Below, in pieces: positions 7,932 through 14,457 of a DNA stretch of 22,981 bases. The translations under genes were made by a program, and so were the position numbers. The stretch's first letter is position 1. The number at the start of each line of letters is the position of its first letter. Origin of the DNA: UCB3 sp964415605. GTDB lineage: Bacteria > Chloroflexota > Anaerolineae > Epilineales > Epilineaceae. The notes beneath the pieces are model-generated. The model saw only the letters and a list, made by a program, of their open reading frames with translations. It had not been told where the DNA came from and searched no databases. The stretch lies in NCBI GenBank assembly GCA_964415605.1, contig CAYQBA010000066.1:1-22981 (forward strand), in the 5' to 3' direction.

Positions 7932-8999
7932 TCAACCATCCCGCGCGCCGAACAGCACCCGCCCGCGCGGGTCCGCCAGACGGACCTCGTCGTCCCGGTA
8001 GACCTCGACACCCCGCAGCCACGTGGCGCGGACCCGGCCGCGCACGCTCATGCCGGCGAACGGCGACCAGTCCACCTGGGTCTGGTAGCCGCGCTCGGGC
8101 AGCACCCACGCCTCGCCGATCTCGACCTCCACCCGGCTCTCGGCCGGCGTCGGCACGCCGAAGAGCCGCGCCGGCGTGGTGCTGGTGAGATCCACCAGCC
8201 GGTCGAGCGTCAGGCGGCCGTCGTGGACCGCCGTCAACATCAGCGGGAGCGTGGTCTCGAGGCCGGGCACGCCGGGCGGAGGGCGATCACCGAGCTTCTC
8301 GGCCCGGGTGTGCGGCGCGTGGTCGGTGGCGATGCAGTCCACGGCGTCAAGGTGCGCCCACAGCGCGTCGCGGTCCGCCGGGCGCGCCAGCGGTGGGCGC
8401 ATCAGCCCGAACGGCCCGAGCGCCGGCAGGTCGTCCGCGGTCAGGAACAGGTGGTGCGGCGCCACCTCGCAGGTCACGGCCAGCCCGGCCGCCTTGGCGT
8501 CGGCGATCAGCGCGATCTCCTCGGCCCGGCTGACGTGCGCGATGTGAACCCGCTGCCCGTACGTCGCGCCCAGCCCGATGGCGGTCGCGACCGCGACCTC
8601 CTCGGCGTGCAGGACGATCGGCTTGCCGCGCGGCCAGGCCGCGAAGTGGGCCGCCAGCGCCGGCAGGGTCTCGATGCGCAGCGGGCCGTACGTCTCGTTG
8701 ACGTAGATCTTGAGCCCGCACGCATCTCCGGCCGCGGCCGCGACCGCCGCGGCGTTGGCGTCGGTGGCGCCGAGGAAAACACCGACGTCGCACAGCGCGC
8801 CGGCGTGCCGCCGTCGGGCATCGGCCAGCGCCTCGCCGTCGGTGATCGGCGGGGCCGTGTTGGGCATGGCCAGGACCGCCGTCACGCCCCCCGCGAGCGC
8901 CGCCGCCGTGCCCGTGGCCACGGTCTCCTTGTGCTCGCCGCCGGGGACGCGCAGGTGCACGTGGACATCGACCAGGCCGGGCAGCACGTGGCGCGTCAT
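7932..8999 (-). CDS. pyrC: Dihydroorotase, CAD-like short form
   Basis: 355 residues. It cyclises carbamoylaspartate to dihydroorotate. Metal ligands are visible: HVHLR (His13, His15), Lys97 in GLKIYVNET (position of the carbamylated Lys), LHAEE (His131), HIAHVS (His155) and TDHAPHT (Asp226). The protein begins almost directly at LPGLVDVHVHLR. It therefore lacks the ~50-residue N-terminal part of the usual 420-440-residue bacterial class I enzymes. Its length and motif spellings (CEVAPHHLFL, RPPPGVPGLET, LPLMLTAVHDGRL) resemble the DHO domain of animal CAD as I remember it. The start at 8999 is set by the motif position; its ATG overlaps the stop of a 36-codon leader ORF (ATGA). It is the first structural gene of the pyr operon, behind an attenuator-like terminator. 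Confidence 0.93.
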   Translation of the reverse strand: MTRHVLPGLVDVHVHLRVPGGEHKETVATGTAAALAGGVTAVLAMPNTAPPITDGEALADARRRHAGALCDVGVFLGATDANAAAVAAAAGDACGLKIYVNETYGPLRIETLPALAAHFAAWPRGKPIVLHAEEVAVATAIGLGATYGQRVHIAHVSRAEEIALIADAKAAGLAVTCEVAPHHLFLTADDLPALGPFGLMRPPLARPADRDALWAHLDAVDCIATDHAPHTRAEKLGDRPPPGVPGLETTLPLMLTAVHDGRLTLDRLVDLTSTTPARLFGVPTPAESRVEVEIGEAWVLPERGYQTQVDWSPFAGMSVRGRVRATWLRGVEVYRDDEVRLADPRGRVLFGARDG

Positions 9000-9106
9000 T
9001 GCCCGCCCACCGCAAACCGGCACAAAAAAGCCAGGGCTCGGCCGGCCCTGGCGCTGGCGGCGATTCCTGGCGGCCGGCGGCGCGCCGGCGGGGAAAGCTG
9101 CCTCAT
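8996..9106 (-). CDS. Putative pyr leader ORF (36 codons)
   Basis: A short frame begins with ATG at 9106, about 12 bases beyond the -10 box of the pyr promoter. It runs through the intrinsic terminator hairpin and ends with TGA at 8998-8996, overlapping the pyrC ATG (ATGA). There is no Shine-Dalgarno sequence, but with a start of transcription near 9109-9111 the mRNA would be almost leaderless. The arrangement recalls the leader peptide of E. coli pyrBI, where a ribosome following RNA polymerase prevents terminator formation when UTP is low. Open frames of this length are common at this GC content, so the call is tentative. Confidence 0.35.
   Translation of the reverse strand: MRQLSPPARRRPPGIAASARAGRALAFLCRFAVGGQ
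9024..9052 (-). terminator. Intrinsic terminator/attenuator in the pyr leader
   Basis: Read on the minus strand, an 8-bp GC-rich stem (arms at 9045-9052 and 9030-9037, 7-nt loop) is followed at once by six T (complement of A at 9024-9029). It lies between the pyr promoter and pyrC. No minus-strand gene precedes it, so attenuation of the operon is the simplest role. Confidence 0.75.
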
Positions 9107-9117
9107 GTCAGGCGGCA

Positions 9118-9146
9118 ATTGTACCGCGCCGCGCCGCGGTCGGCAA
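9118..9146 (-). promoter_or_regulatory. Sigma70-type promoter of the pyr operon
   Basis: On the minus strand, TTGCCG (9146-9141) is followed by a 17-bp spacer and TACAAT (9123-9118). Transcription would start near 9109-9111, giving a leader of about 110 nt before pyrC. Confidence 0.7.
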
Positions 9147-9150
9147 GCCG

Positions 9151-9159
9151 AAACCGTTT
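9151..9159. promoter_or_regulatory. Small palindrome between divergent -35 boxes
   Basis: AAAC-C-GTTT is a perfect short palindrome located between and partly over the -35 regions of the two divergent promoters. It could be an operator half-site pair, but nine bases is little evidence. Confidence 0.25.
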
Positions 9160-9185
9160 GACCCGCCACTTCGGCGCGCTACAAT
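9158..9185 (+). promoter_or_regulatory. Sigma70-type promoter for the beta-helix gene
   Basis: TTGACC (9158-9163), a 16-bp spacer and TACAAT (9180-9185) are followed by a predicted start near 9192. This leaves a leader of ~77 nt. It is divergent from the pyr promoter, with the two -35 boxes 11 bp apart. Confidence 0.7.
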
Positions 9186-9268
9186 GGGGCCGGGCGTGGG
9201 GAGGAGTCCGATAGGAGGTCGCGCCCGCCCGAGTCATTTGACCCCTCTGGTCCCTGGGAGGATGCGCC

Positions 9269-11824
9269 ATGCTCTACCCCGTTCGTCTCGCACGCCTGCC
9301 GGCCCTGGCGCTGCTCGCGCTGGCCGCGGTCGGCCGGCCGGCTCCCGCACCGGCCCGCATGGCCACCGACGTGTGCGGGCCCATCGCCGCCGACACCGTG
9401 TGGGCGGCTGCCGCCAGCCCCTTTCGCACCACATGCGACGTCGACGTGGCGGCGGGCGTCACGCTCACCATCGAGCCCAGCGTGGTCGTCCAGCTCGGGA
9501 CCAACCACGCCATCAACGTGGCCGGCGCCCTGAAGGCGGTGGGGCGACCGGACGCCCGCGTCCGCTTCGAGCCGTCGGGCGCGCAGCCGTGGGGCGGCAT
9601 CCAGCTCGCCGCCGGCAGCGGGCCGTCGGAGATCGGCTATGCCGAGCTCACCAAGGGCGGCGGGCGGCGCCGCGAGATGCTCGGCATCGCCAGCGACGAC
9701 GCTCTGGTGCACCACTCTGAGCTCAGCGACAGCGCCGGCAGCGGCATCGAGGTGAAGGACGGCGCGTCGCCGACCATCCGCGACTCACGCTTCATCCGCG
9801 CCAGCGATATCAACGCCGTGCCGCCGGCGGCCTTGCGCATCCGCGGCCAGAGCGACGTCGTGGTCGAGAACTGCTACTTCGAGAGCAACAACCAGTACGG
9901 CGTGTCGTGGGAGGCCGACGCCAGCCCGCGGTTCGTCGGCAACCGTTTCGAGTACAACGCCTTCAACGGCGTGATGGTCTTCGGCAACGTCACGCGCGCG
10001 GTCACGTGGCCCGGGCTGGGCCCCCACCGCTGGGCCTATCACCTCATCCGCGGCACGATCACCGTGGACGCCGGCGGGCACCTGACCATCAAGCCCGGCG
10101 CCACCTTCAGCGTGGCGCCGGCCACCGGCATCCGCGTGCGCAGCGGCGGCACGCTGTCGATCCGCGGCGCCGCCGGCGCCAAGGTGCGGATGACGACCAA
10201 CCAGCTCGTGCCTTCGCCCGGCCAGTGGCGCGAGATCGAGTTCGAGCCCGGCAGCGTCGGGTGGGACGAGGCCACGCAGACCGGGTCGATCGTCGACCAC
10301 GCCGAGCTCGAGTACGGCGGCAGCCAGCCCGGCGGCACGATCCTGATCCGGAGCAGCTCGCCGCGCATCAGCAACACCGTCATCCGCCACAGCGGCAAGC
10401 GCGGCATGACGGTCACCGGCCCGGGCGCCCAGCCGCTGCTCGTCGGCAACCTCTTCGACGAGAACGTCAACAACCCCGACGGCACCGGGCTGTTCGTCGG
10501 CGGCACCGCGGCGCCGGAGGTGCGGTTCAACATCTTCCGCGCCAACCTCGAGGGCGTCCACGTCGACGGCGGCGCGCAGCCGCGGGTCGGGCCCCACAAC
10601 TGGTTCGACTACAACCAGACGTTCGCCGTCGTCAACGCCGACGCCAGCACGTGCGTCGACGCCACCGGCAACGACTGGGGCGGCGAGCTCGGCCCGCGCG
10701 ACCCGTCGACGACGCCGGACGCCTGCGGCCTCGGCGCCCACGAGGGCGACGGCGAGCTCGTCAGCGACCACGTGCGGGTCGAGCCGTTCGAGGGCCGGAT
10801 CGTCCGCCCGTCGCTCACCGGGCCGCGCTGCGGCACGTTCAGCGACGGGCGGGTCACCATCACGGGCTTCGCGGCGGCCGGCTCCCGCGTCCAGATCTAC
10901 GACAACTACGCCCTGCTCGGCGAGACCACGGCCGCCGCCGGCGCCGGCAGCGCGCCGTTCACCCACACGTTGACGACCCCGCTGTCGCCCGGTTCGCACG
11001 TGCTGCAGGTGCGCAGCGAGCTCGACGACAAGTCCAGCGGGATCGCGAACCCCATCGAGCTGACGGTGGACCCGGGGCTGGTGGTCGACCCGAGCCGGCT
11101 GTCGGTCAGCCACGAGCGCGACGGCACGCGGTTCATCCAGCCCTTCCAGGACGAAAGCGGCTGCCTGACGCTGCGAGGCGACGCCGAGTGGAACATCCGC
11201 GCCCACCCCGGCGGCCCGATCACGCTGCACGCGCCGGTGCGCTGCGCGGTCGGCGCCCTTAGCCAGGTGCAGGCGATCTACCGCGACCAGACGATCCCGC
11301 TCGAGCTGGCGGAGCCCGGGGGCGACATGCATCGGGCCACCTTCGAGATGGGCGAAGGCGGCACGCTGCGCCTGCAGGCGATGTGCGGCGACAGCCTGCA
11401 CGACCTCTTGCTCGGCACCGTCACGGTGGAGCAGAACGGCTTCATCTACAACAAGCTGGGCACGCCGGACCCGTTCGCCGCGCGCGTGAGCGGGGCGCGG
11501 GTCTCGCTGTACGTCCGCGACCGGTCGCGGCCGGGGGGGCAGGACTGGGTGCTGTGGCCGGCGGCCCGCTACTTCGGCCAGACCAACCCGCAGACGACCG
11601 GCGGCGCCGGCTGGTACGCCTTCTACCCGCCGCCCGGTCAGTACCGGGTGCGGGTCGAGGCACCCGGGTACGTCACGGCCATCGACACCGGTGACAACAT
11701 CTCCATCGAGCCCATCGTGCGGACGATCGGCCTGACGCCGCTGGCCACACCGACGCCGCCGTCGGCGTCACCGCGCCGGGCGTTCCTCCCGCTGCTCGTG
11801 CTGCGCGAGGCGCTGCGCCCATGA
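9269..11824 (+). CDS. Secreted right-handed beta-helix protein with C-terminal LPL patch
   Basis: 851 residues. The ATG at 9269 has GGGAGG seven bases upstream. Residues 1-30 are a signal peptide ending in an Ala/Pro-rich cleavage region. Residues ~60-480 show parallel beta-helix (pectin-lyase-like) repeats with recurring phrases such as 'NCYFESNNQYGVSWEADASPRFVGNRF' broken into ~22-residue rungs, Asn ladders, and 'SPRISNTVIRHSG' and 'APEVRFNIFRANLEGVHV'. Residues ~500-595 look like an Ig-like domain; the following part has paired Cys and a carboxypeptidase-regulatory-like segment (GWYAFYPPPGQYRVRVEAPGY, split by loops). The tail is a short TPTPP linker then FLPLLVLR at ~839-846. Beta-helices often bind or cleave polysaccharide, but no catalytic set could be assigned. 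The stop overlaps the next gene by four bases (ATGA). Confidence 0.85.
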   Translation: MLYPVRLARLPALALLALAAVGRPAPAPARMATDVCGPIAADTVWAAAASPFRTTCDVDVAAGVTLTIEPSVVVQLGTNHAINVAGALKAVGRPDARVRFEPSGAQPWGGIQLAAGSGPSEIGYAELTKGGGRRREMLGIASDDALVHHSELSDSAGSGIEVKDGASPTIRDSRFIRASDINAVPPAALRIRGQSDVVVENCYFESNNQYGVSWEADASPRFVGNRFEYNAFNGVMVFGNVTRAVTWPGLGPHRWAYHLIRGTITVDAGGHLTIKPGATFSVAPATGIRVRSGGTLSIRGAAGAKVRMTTNQLVPSPGQWREIEFEPGSVGWDEATQTGSIVDHAELEYGGSQPGGTILIRSSSPRISNTVIRHSGKRGMTVTGPGAQPLLVGNLFDENVNNPDGTGLFVGGTAAPEVRFNIFRANLEGVHVDGGAQPRVGPHNWFDYNQTFAVVNADASTCVDATGNDWGGELGPRDPSTTPDACGLGAHEGDGELVSDHVRVEPFEGRIVRPSLTGPRCGTFSDGRVTITGFAAAGSRVQIYDNYALLGETTAAAGAGSAPFTHTLTTPLSPGSHVLQVRSELDDKSSGIANPIELTVDPGLVVDPSRLSVSHERDGTRFIQPFQDESGCLTLRGDAEWNIRAHPGGPITLHAPVRCAVGALSQVQAIYRDQTIPLELAEPGGDMHRATFEMGEGGTLRLQAMCGDSLHDLLLGTVTVEQNGFIYNKLGTPDPFAARVSGARVSLYVRDRSRPGGQDWVLWPAARYFGQTNPQTTGGAGWYAFYPPPGQYRVRVEAPGYVTAIDTGDNISIEPIVRTIGLTPLATPTPPSASPRRAFLPLLVLREALRP

Positions 11825-12426
11825 GCGCCCGGGCCCAGCGTTTCTTCGGCTGCTTCCTGCCGCTCGGGCTCGCGATCTTCGGCTGTGGAGCGCTCTTGAT
11901 GCTGGGCTACGCGGGGCGGGTGTTCGTGCAGGTGTTGACGGTCCCGGACGCCGCCATGGCGCCGGCCCTCGGGGAAGGCTGGTCGGTCATCGTCGACAAC
12001 ACGGCGTACTGGACCATGAACCCGCAACGCGGCGAGACGGTGAGCATCCAACGCCCGGAAGGCCTGGTGTTCCGCCGCGTGGTCGGCCTCCCGGGCGAGA
12101 CGGTGGCCATCGCCGGCGGGGTCGTCAGCGTGGACGGGCGGCCGTGCGACGGCCGTGCGGCGTTCACGCACGGCACGTGCGACCCGGGCGCCGGGGACAT
12201 CGGCGACCTGCCGGCCGTGACGCTCGGCGCGGAGGAGTACTTCGTCATGGCCGCCGATCGCCGCTACGACGACTCGCGGGTCTGGGGCGCCGTGCCGCGG
12301 GCCGACATCGTCGGCGAGCCGGCCTTCCACCGCCGCGCCGACGGCGGCTTCGACCCGATCGTCACGCCGCCCGCCCCGACGCCGCGCCCCGACGACCGGG
12401 CAACGGCCACCGACGAGACGTCATGA
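11821..12426 (+). CDS. Signal-peptidase-I-like protein lacking the catalytic dyad (probable pseudoenzyme)
   Basis: 201 residues with one N-terminal membrane segment (~7-35) and then an S26-like periplasmic domain. The family boxes are recognisable: 'VPDAAMAPALGEGWSVIVDN' replaces the usual '(G)xSMxPTL'; 'GLVFRRVVGLPGETV' replaces '..VKRVIGLPGD'; and 'AADRRYDDSRVWG' replaces 'GDNRxxSxDSRxWG'. Thus the nucleophile Ser is Ala45 and the general-base Lys is Arg85, while the GLPGE and DSRxWG scaffolding is kept. By established knowledge of signal peptidase I, this protein should not cleave. The C-terminal 25 residues are Pro/Thr/Asp-rich. Its start overlaps the beta-helix gene stop, so the two are translationally coupled, which suggests a role with that secreted product. 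Confidence 0.8.
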   Translation: MSARAQRFFGCFLPLGLAIFGCGALLMLGYAGRVFVQVLTVPDAAMAPALGEGWSVIVDNTAYWTMNPQRGETVSIQRPEGLVFRRVVGLPGETVAIAGGVVSVDGRPCDGRAAFTHGTCDPGAGDIGDLPAVTLGAEEYFVMAADRRYDDSRVWGAVPRADIVGEPAFHRRADGGFDPIVTPPAPTPRPDDRATATDETS

Positions 12427-12452
12427 CCGCCGTCGACCGGGTCGTCCGATGA
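12423..12452 (+). other. Nine-codon mini-ORF linking the SPase-like gene and mgtE
   Basis: An ATG at 12423 overlaps the stop of the SPase-like gene (ATGA). Nine sense codons later, its TGA overlaps the mgtE ATG at 12449 (again ATGA). Neither mgtE nor the mini-ORF has a visible Shine-Dalgarno site, so reinitiating ribosomes could be handed from gene to gene. The peptide itself need not have a function. Confidence 0.35.
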
Positions 12453-13921
12453 CCGCGCCCACGCCCCACGACGAGGCCGCCGTGCAGGGCGGCGAGCCGT
12501 TCAAGGCACCGCCGGAGCGCGACGATCACGAGCTCGCGCAGGTGATCGAGGCTGCGCGCGCGGCGCACGAGTCGGGCGATCTCGACGCCGTTACCGGGAT
12601 CGTCGAGGAGGCGCTCGAGGCCGGCGACATCGAGACGGTGTCGGCAGCGCTGGCCGCCCTGCGCCCGCCGGACCGCGCCGACGTCTTCGAGGAGCTCGAC
12701 CTCGATCAGCAGAGCCTGGTCATCGTTGAGCTCGACGAGGACGAAGCGGCCGAGATCCTCGAGGAGCTCGAGGACGAGGACCGCGCCGAGCTGGCCGGCA
12801 ACCTGGACCCGGCGGATCTGGCGCCGATCCTCGACGAGATGGACCCCGACGAGGCCGCCGACATCCTGGGCGACCTGACCCCGGAGCAGGCCGAGCGGGC
12901 GCTGGCGGCCATGGACGACGCGGCCGAGGCCGACGTCCGCGAGCTCCTGGCCTACCCCGACGAGAGCGCCGGCGGCCTGATGACGTCGGAGTTCGTGGCC
13001 CTGCGCGCCGACGAGACGGTGGCGCAGTCGATCGAACGGCTGCGCCAGGCCGGCCCGGACAACGAGGCCACGTACTACCTCTACGTGGTGGATGCCGAGA
13101 CGCGGCTGGTGGGGATCATCGGGCTGCGCGAGATGATCGTCGCCGACCCCTCCGCGCCGATCCGCGACCTGATGAGCACCGACGTGATCCACGTCGAGGC
13201 CACGGCCGACCAGGAGGACGCGGCGCGGCTGATGGCCCGCTACTACCTGATGGCGCTGCCCGCGGTGGACGCCGGCGGCCGCCTGGTCGGCGTGATCACG
13301 CACGACGACCTGGTCGGCGTGCTGCAGGAAGAGGCCACCGAGGACATGTACGGGCTCGTGGGCCTGGATGTCGAGGAAGGCCCGTACGACTCGATCGCGC
13401 GATCGGTGCGCCTGCGCCTTCCTTGGCTGGTGGCCAATCTGGGAACACAGCTGGCCCTGGTCTCGGTCCTCAAGGCGTTCCAGCCACTCCTCGACAACGT
13501 CGCGGTGTTGGCCGTGCTCTACCCGCTGGTCACGGGGAACGGCGGCAACATCGGGGCGCAGACCACGACGCTGATGATCCGCTCGATGGCGCTGGGGGAG
13601 ATCGATCGGACGGATCGGTGGCGGCTGCTGCTGAAAGAGGCAGCGGTCGGCCTGGCCATCGGGATCTCGATCGGGCTGCTTGCCGGGGTGCTGGGAATGG
13701 TGTACAGCGGGCAAGGCGACATCGCCCTACGCATCGCCACCGTGATGTTCCTGGCCATGGCGCTGAACCTGGCGGCGGGGGGACTGGCCGGGGTGCTGGT
13801 GCCGCTCACGCTCCGCCGATTGGGGCTCGATCCGGCCATCGCATCCTCGGTGTTGGTCACGACCGTGACCGACACGCTCGGCGCGCTGTTCTTCCTGGGG
13901 CTGTACACCTGGCTGCCGTGA
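12449..13921 (+). CDS. mgtE: MgtE-type magnesium transporter
   Basis: 490 residues. It is a Mg2+ channel/transporter of the inner membrane. An acidic helical MgtE N-domain covers about residues 35-170 (repeats of the type 'LDPADLAPILDEMDPDEAADIL'). A CBS pair follows at ~176-295 (GGLMTSEFVAL, DLMSTDVIHV, GVITHDDLVGVL), then five membrane helices. Pore signatures are NGGNIGAQTTTL near residue 364 and DPAIASSVLVTTVTDTLG near 462-478; the Asp in TTVTD matches the conserved pore Asp of the family. Length is slightly above the usual ~450 because of an N-terminal extension. There is no clear ribosome-binding site; translation may depend on coupling from upstream. No M-box riboswitch is visible. Confidence 0.95.
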   Translation: MTAPTPHDEAAVQGGEPFKAPPERDDHELAQVIEAARAAHESGDLDAVTGIVEEALEAGDIETVSAALAALRPPDRADVFEELDLDQQSLVIVELDEDEAAEILEELEDEDRAELAGNLDPADLAPILDEMDPDEAADILGDLTPEQAERALAAMDDAAEADVRELLAYPDESAGGLMTSEFVALRADETVAQSIERLRQAGPDNEATYYLYVVDAETRLVGIIGLREMIVADPSAPIRDLMSTDVIHVEATADQEDAARLMARYYLMALPAVDAGGRLVGVITHDDLVGVLQEEATEDMYGLVGLDVEEGPYDSIARSVRLRLPWLVANLGTQLALVSVLKAFQPLLDNVAVLAVLYPLVTGNGGNIGAQTTTLMIRSMALGEIDRTDRWRLLLKEAAVGLAIGISIGLLAGVLGMVYSGQGDIALRIATVMFLAMALNLAAGGLAGVLVPLTLRRLGLDPAIASSVLVTTVTDTLGALFFLGLYTWLP

Positions 13922-13935
13922 CCGCTGCCCACGGG

Positions 13936-13964
13936 TTCACGAAACCGCCGGATTGATGTAAGAT
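13936..13964 (+). promoter_or_regulatory. Putative promoter for the small coiled-coil gene
   Basis: TTCACG (13936-13941), a 17-bp spacer and TAAGAT (13959-13964) lie in the 118-nt gap after mgtE. Transcription would start near 13971. The gap shows no U-tailed hairpin for mgtE. Confidence 0.5.
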
Positions 13965-14039
13965 AGCGCCGCTGCGTCCACTTGAGACCAATCCGGCGCC
14001 GCCGCCGACGGCCGGATCCCCGTGAGGAGGCCCGACACA

Positions 14040-14405
14040 ATGCCCGCTGACTACGCGCTCCGCCCCGAGTCGGAGTTCCTGGCCGAGCAGAAGTACCTCA
14101 ACGGCCGCATGGAGGAGATCGAGAAGAACCTCGGGAAGGTGGCCGCCCGGTTGGGCACCCCCACGCCGATCACGCAGCCGCTGGACGCGCTGGACCGCGC
14201 CCGCGAGCTCGTCGGCAACATGTTCCGGCAGGTGCGGGTCCGGCCGCTCGAGGACGCCATACGCCACCAGCTCGCCTGGCTCGACGCGGCCGAGCGACGC
14301 CTGGCCCAAAACGACGGCGAGCCCAAGGTCAAGTTCAACCGCATTGAGCTCGACCGCCGGCTCCTCGGCGACATCCTGGCCGGGTGGAAGGCGCGGCAGA
14401 ACTGA
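14040..14405 (+). CDS. Small helical/coiled-coil protein, unrecognised
   Basis: 121 residues from an ATG with GGAGG nine bases upstream; an in-frame GTG at 14022 is less likely because it would lie before that ribosome-binding site. The protein is charged and almost wholly helical in appearance. Residues ~10-37 are a coiled-coil-like stretch (EFLAEQKYLNGRMEEIEKNLGK). Later stretches are rich in Arg/Glu/Leu with no Cys and no membrane segment or signal peptide, so it is probably cytoplasmic. I do not recognise the family. It leads a run of four same-strand genes and has its own promoter-like sequence. Its product could be structural or regulatory; no function is assigned. Confidence 0.8.
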   Translation: MPADYALRPESEFLAEQKYLNGRMEEIEKNLGKVAARLGTPTPITQPLDALDRARELVGNMFRQVRVRPLEDAIRHQLAWLDAAERRLAQNDGEPKVKFNRIELDRRLLGDILAGWKARQN

Positions 14406-14457
14406 TCCCCCCGCGCCGCCGATCGCGCCCCCGGCCGCCGGCGGGCGCCCTGCGCCC

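Noticed and set aside
9024..9052. Bidirectional terminator for the plus strand
   Set aside because: On the plus strand the A-run precedes the stem and no T-run follows, and no plus-strand gene ends upstream.
12300..12448. M-box or other Mg2+ riboswitch before mgtE
   Set aside because: The upstream region is coding sequence of the SPase-like gene plus the mini-ORF; no room or recognisable riboswitch pattern.
14344..14457. TTG start at 14344 for glycerate kinase
   Set aside because: The extra 38 residues overlap the previous gene and are Pro/Ala/Gly filler with no family similarity.
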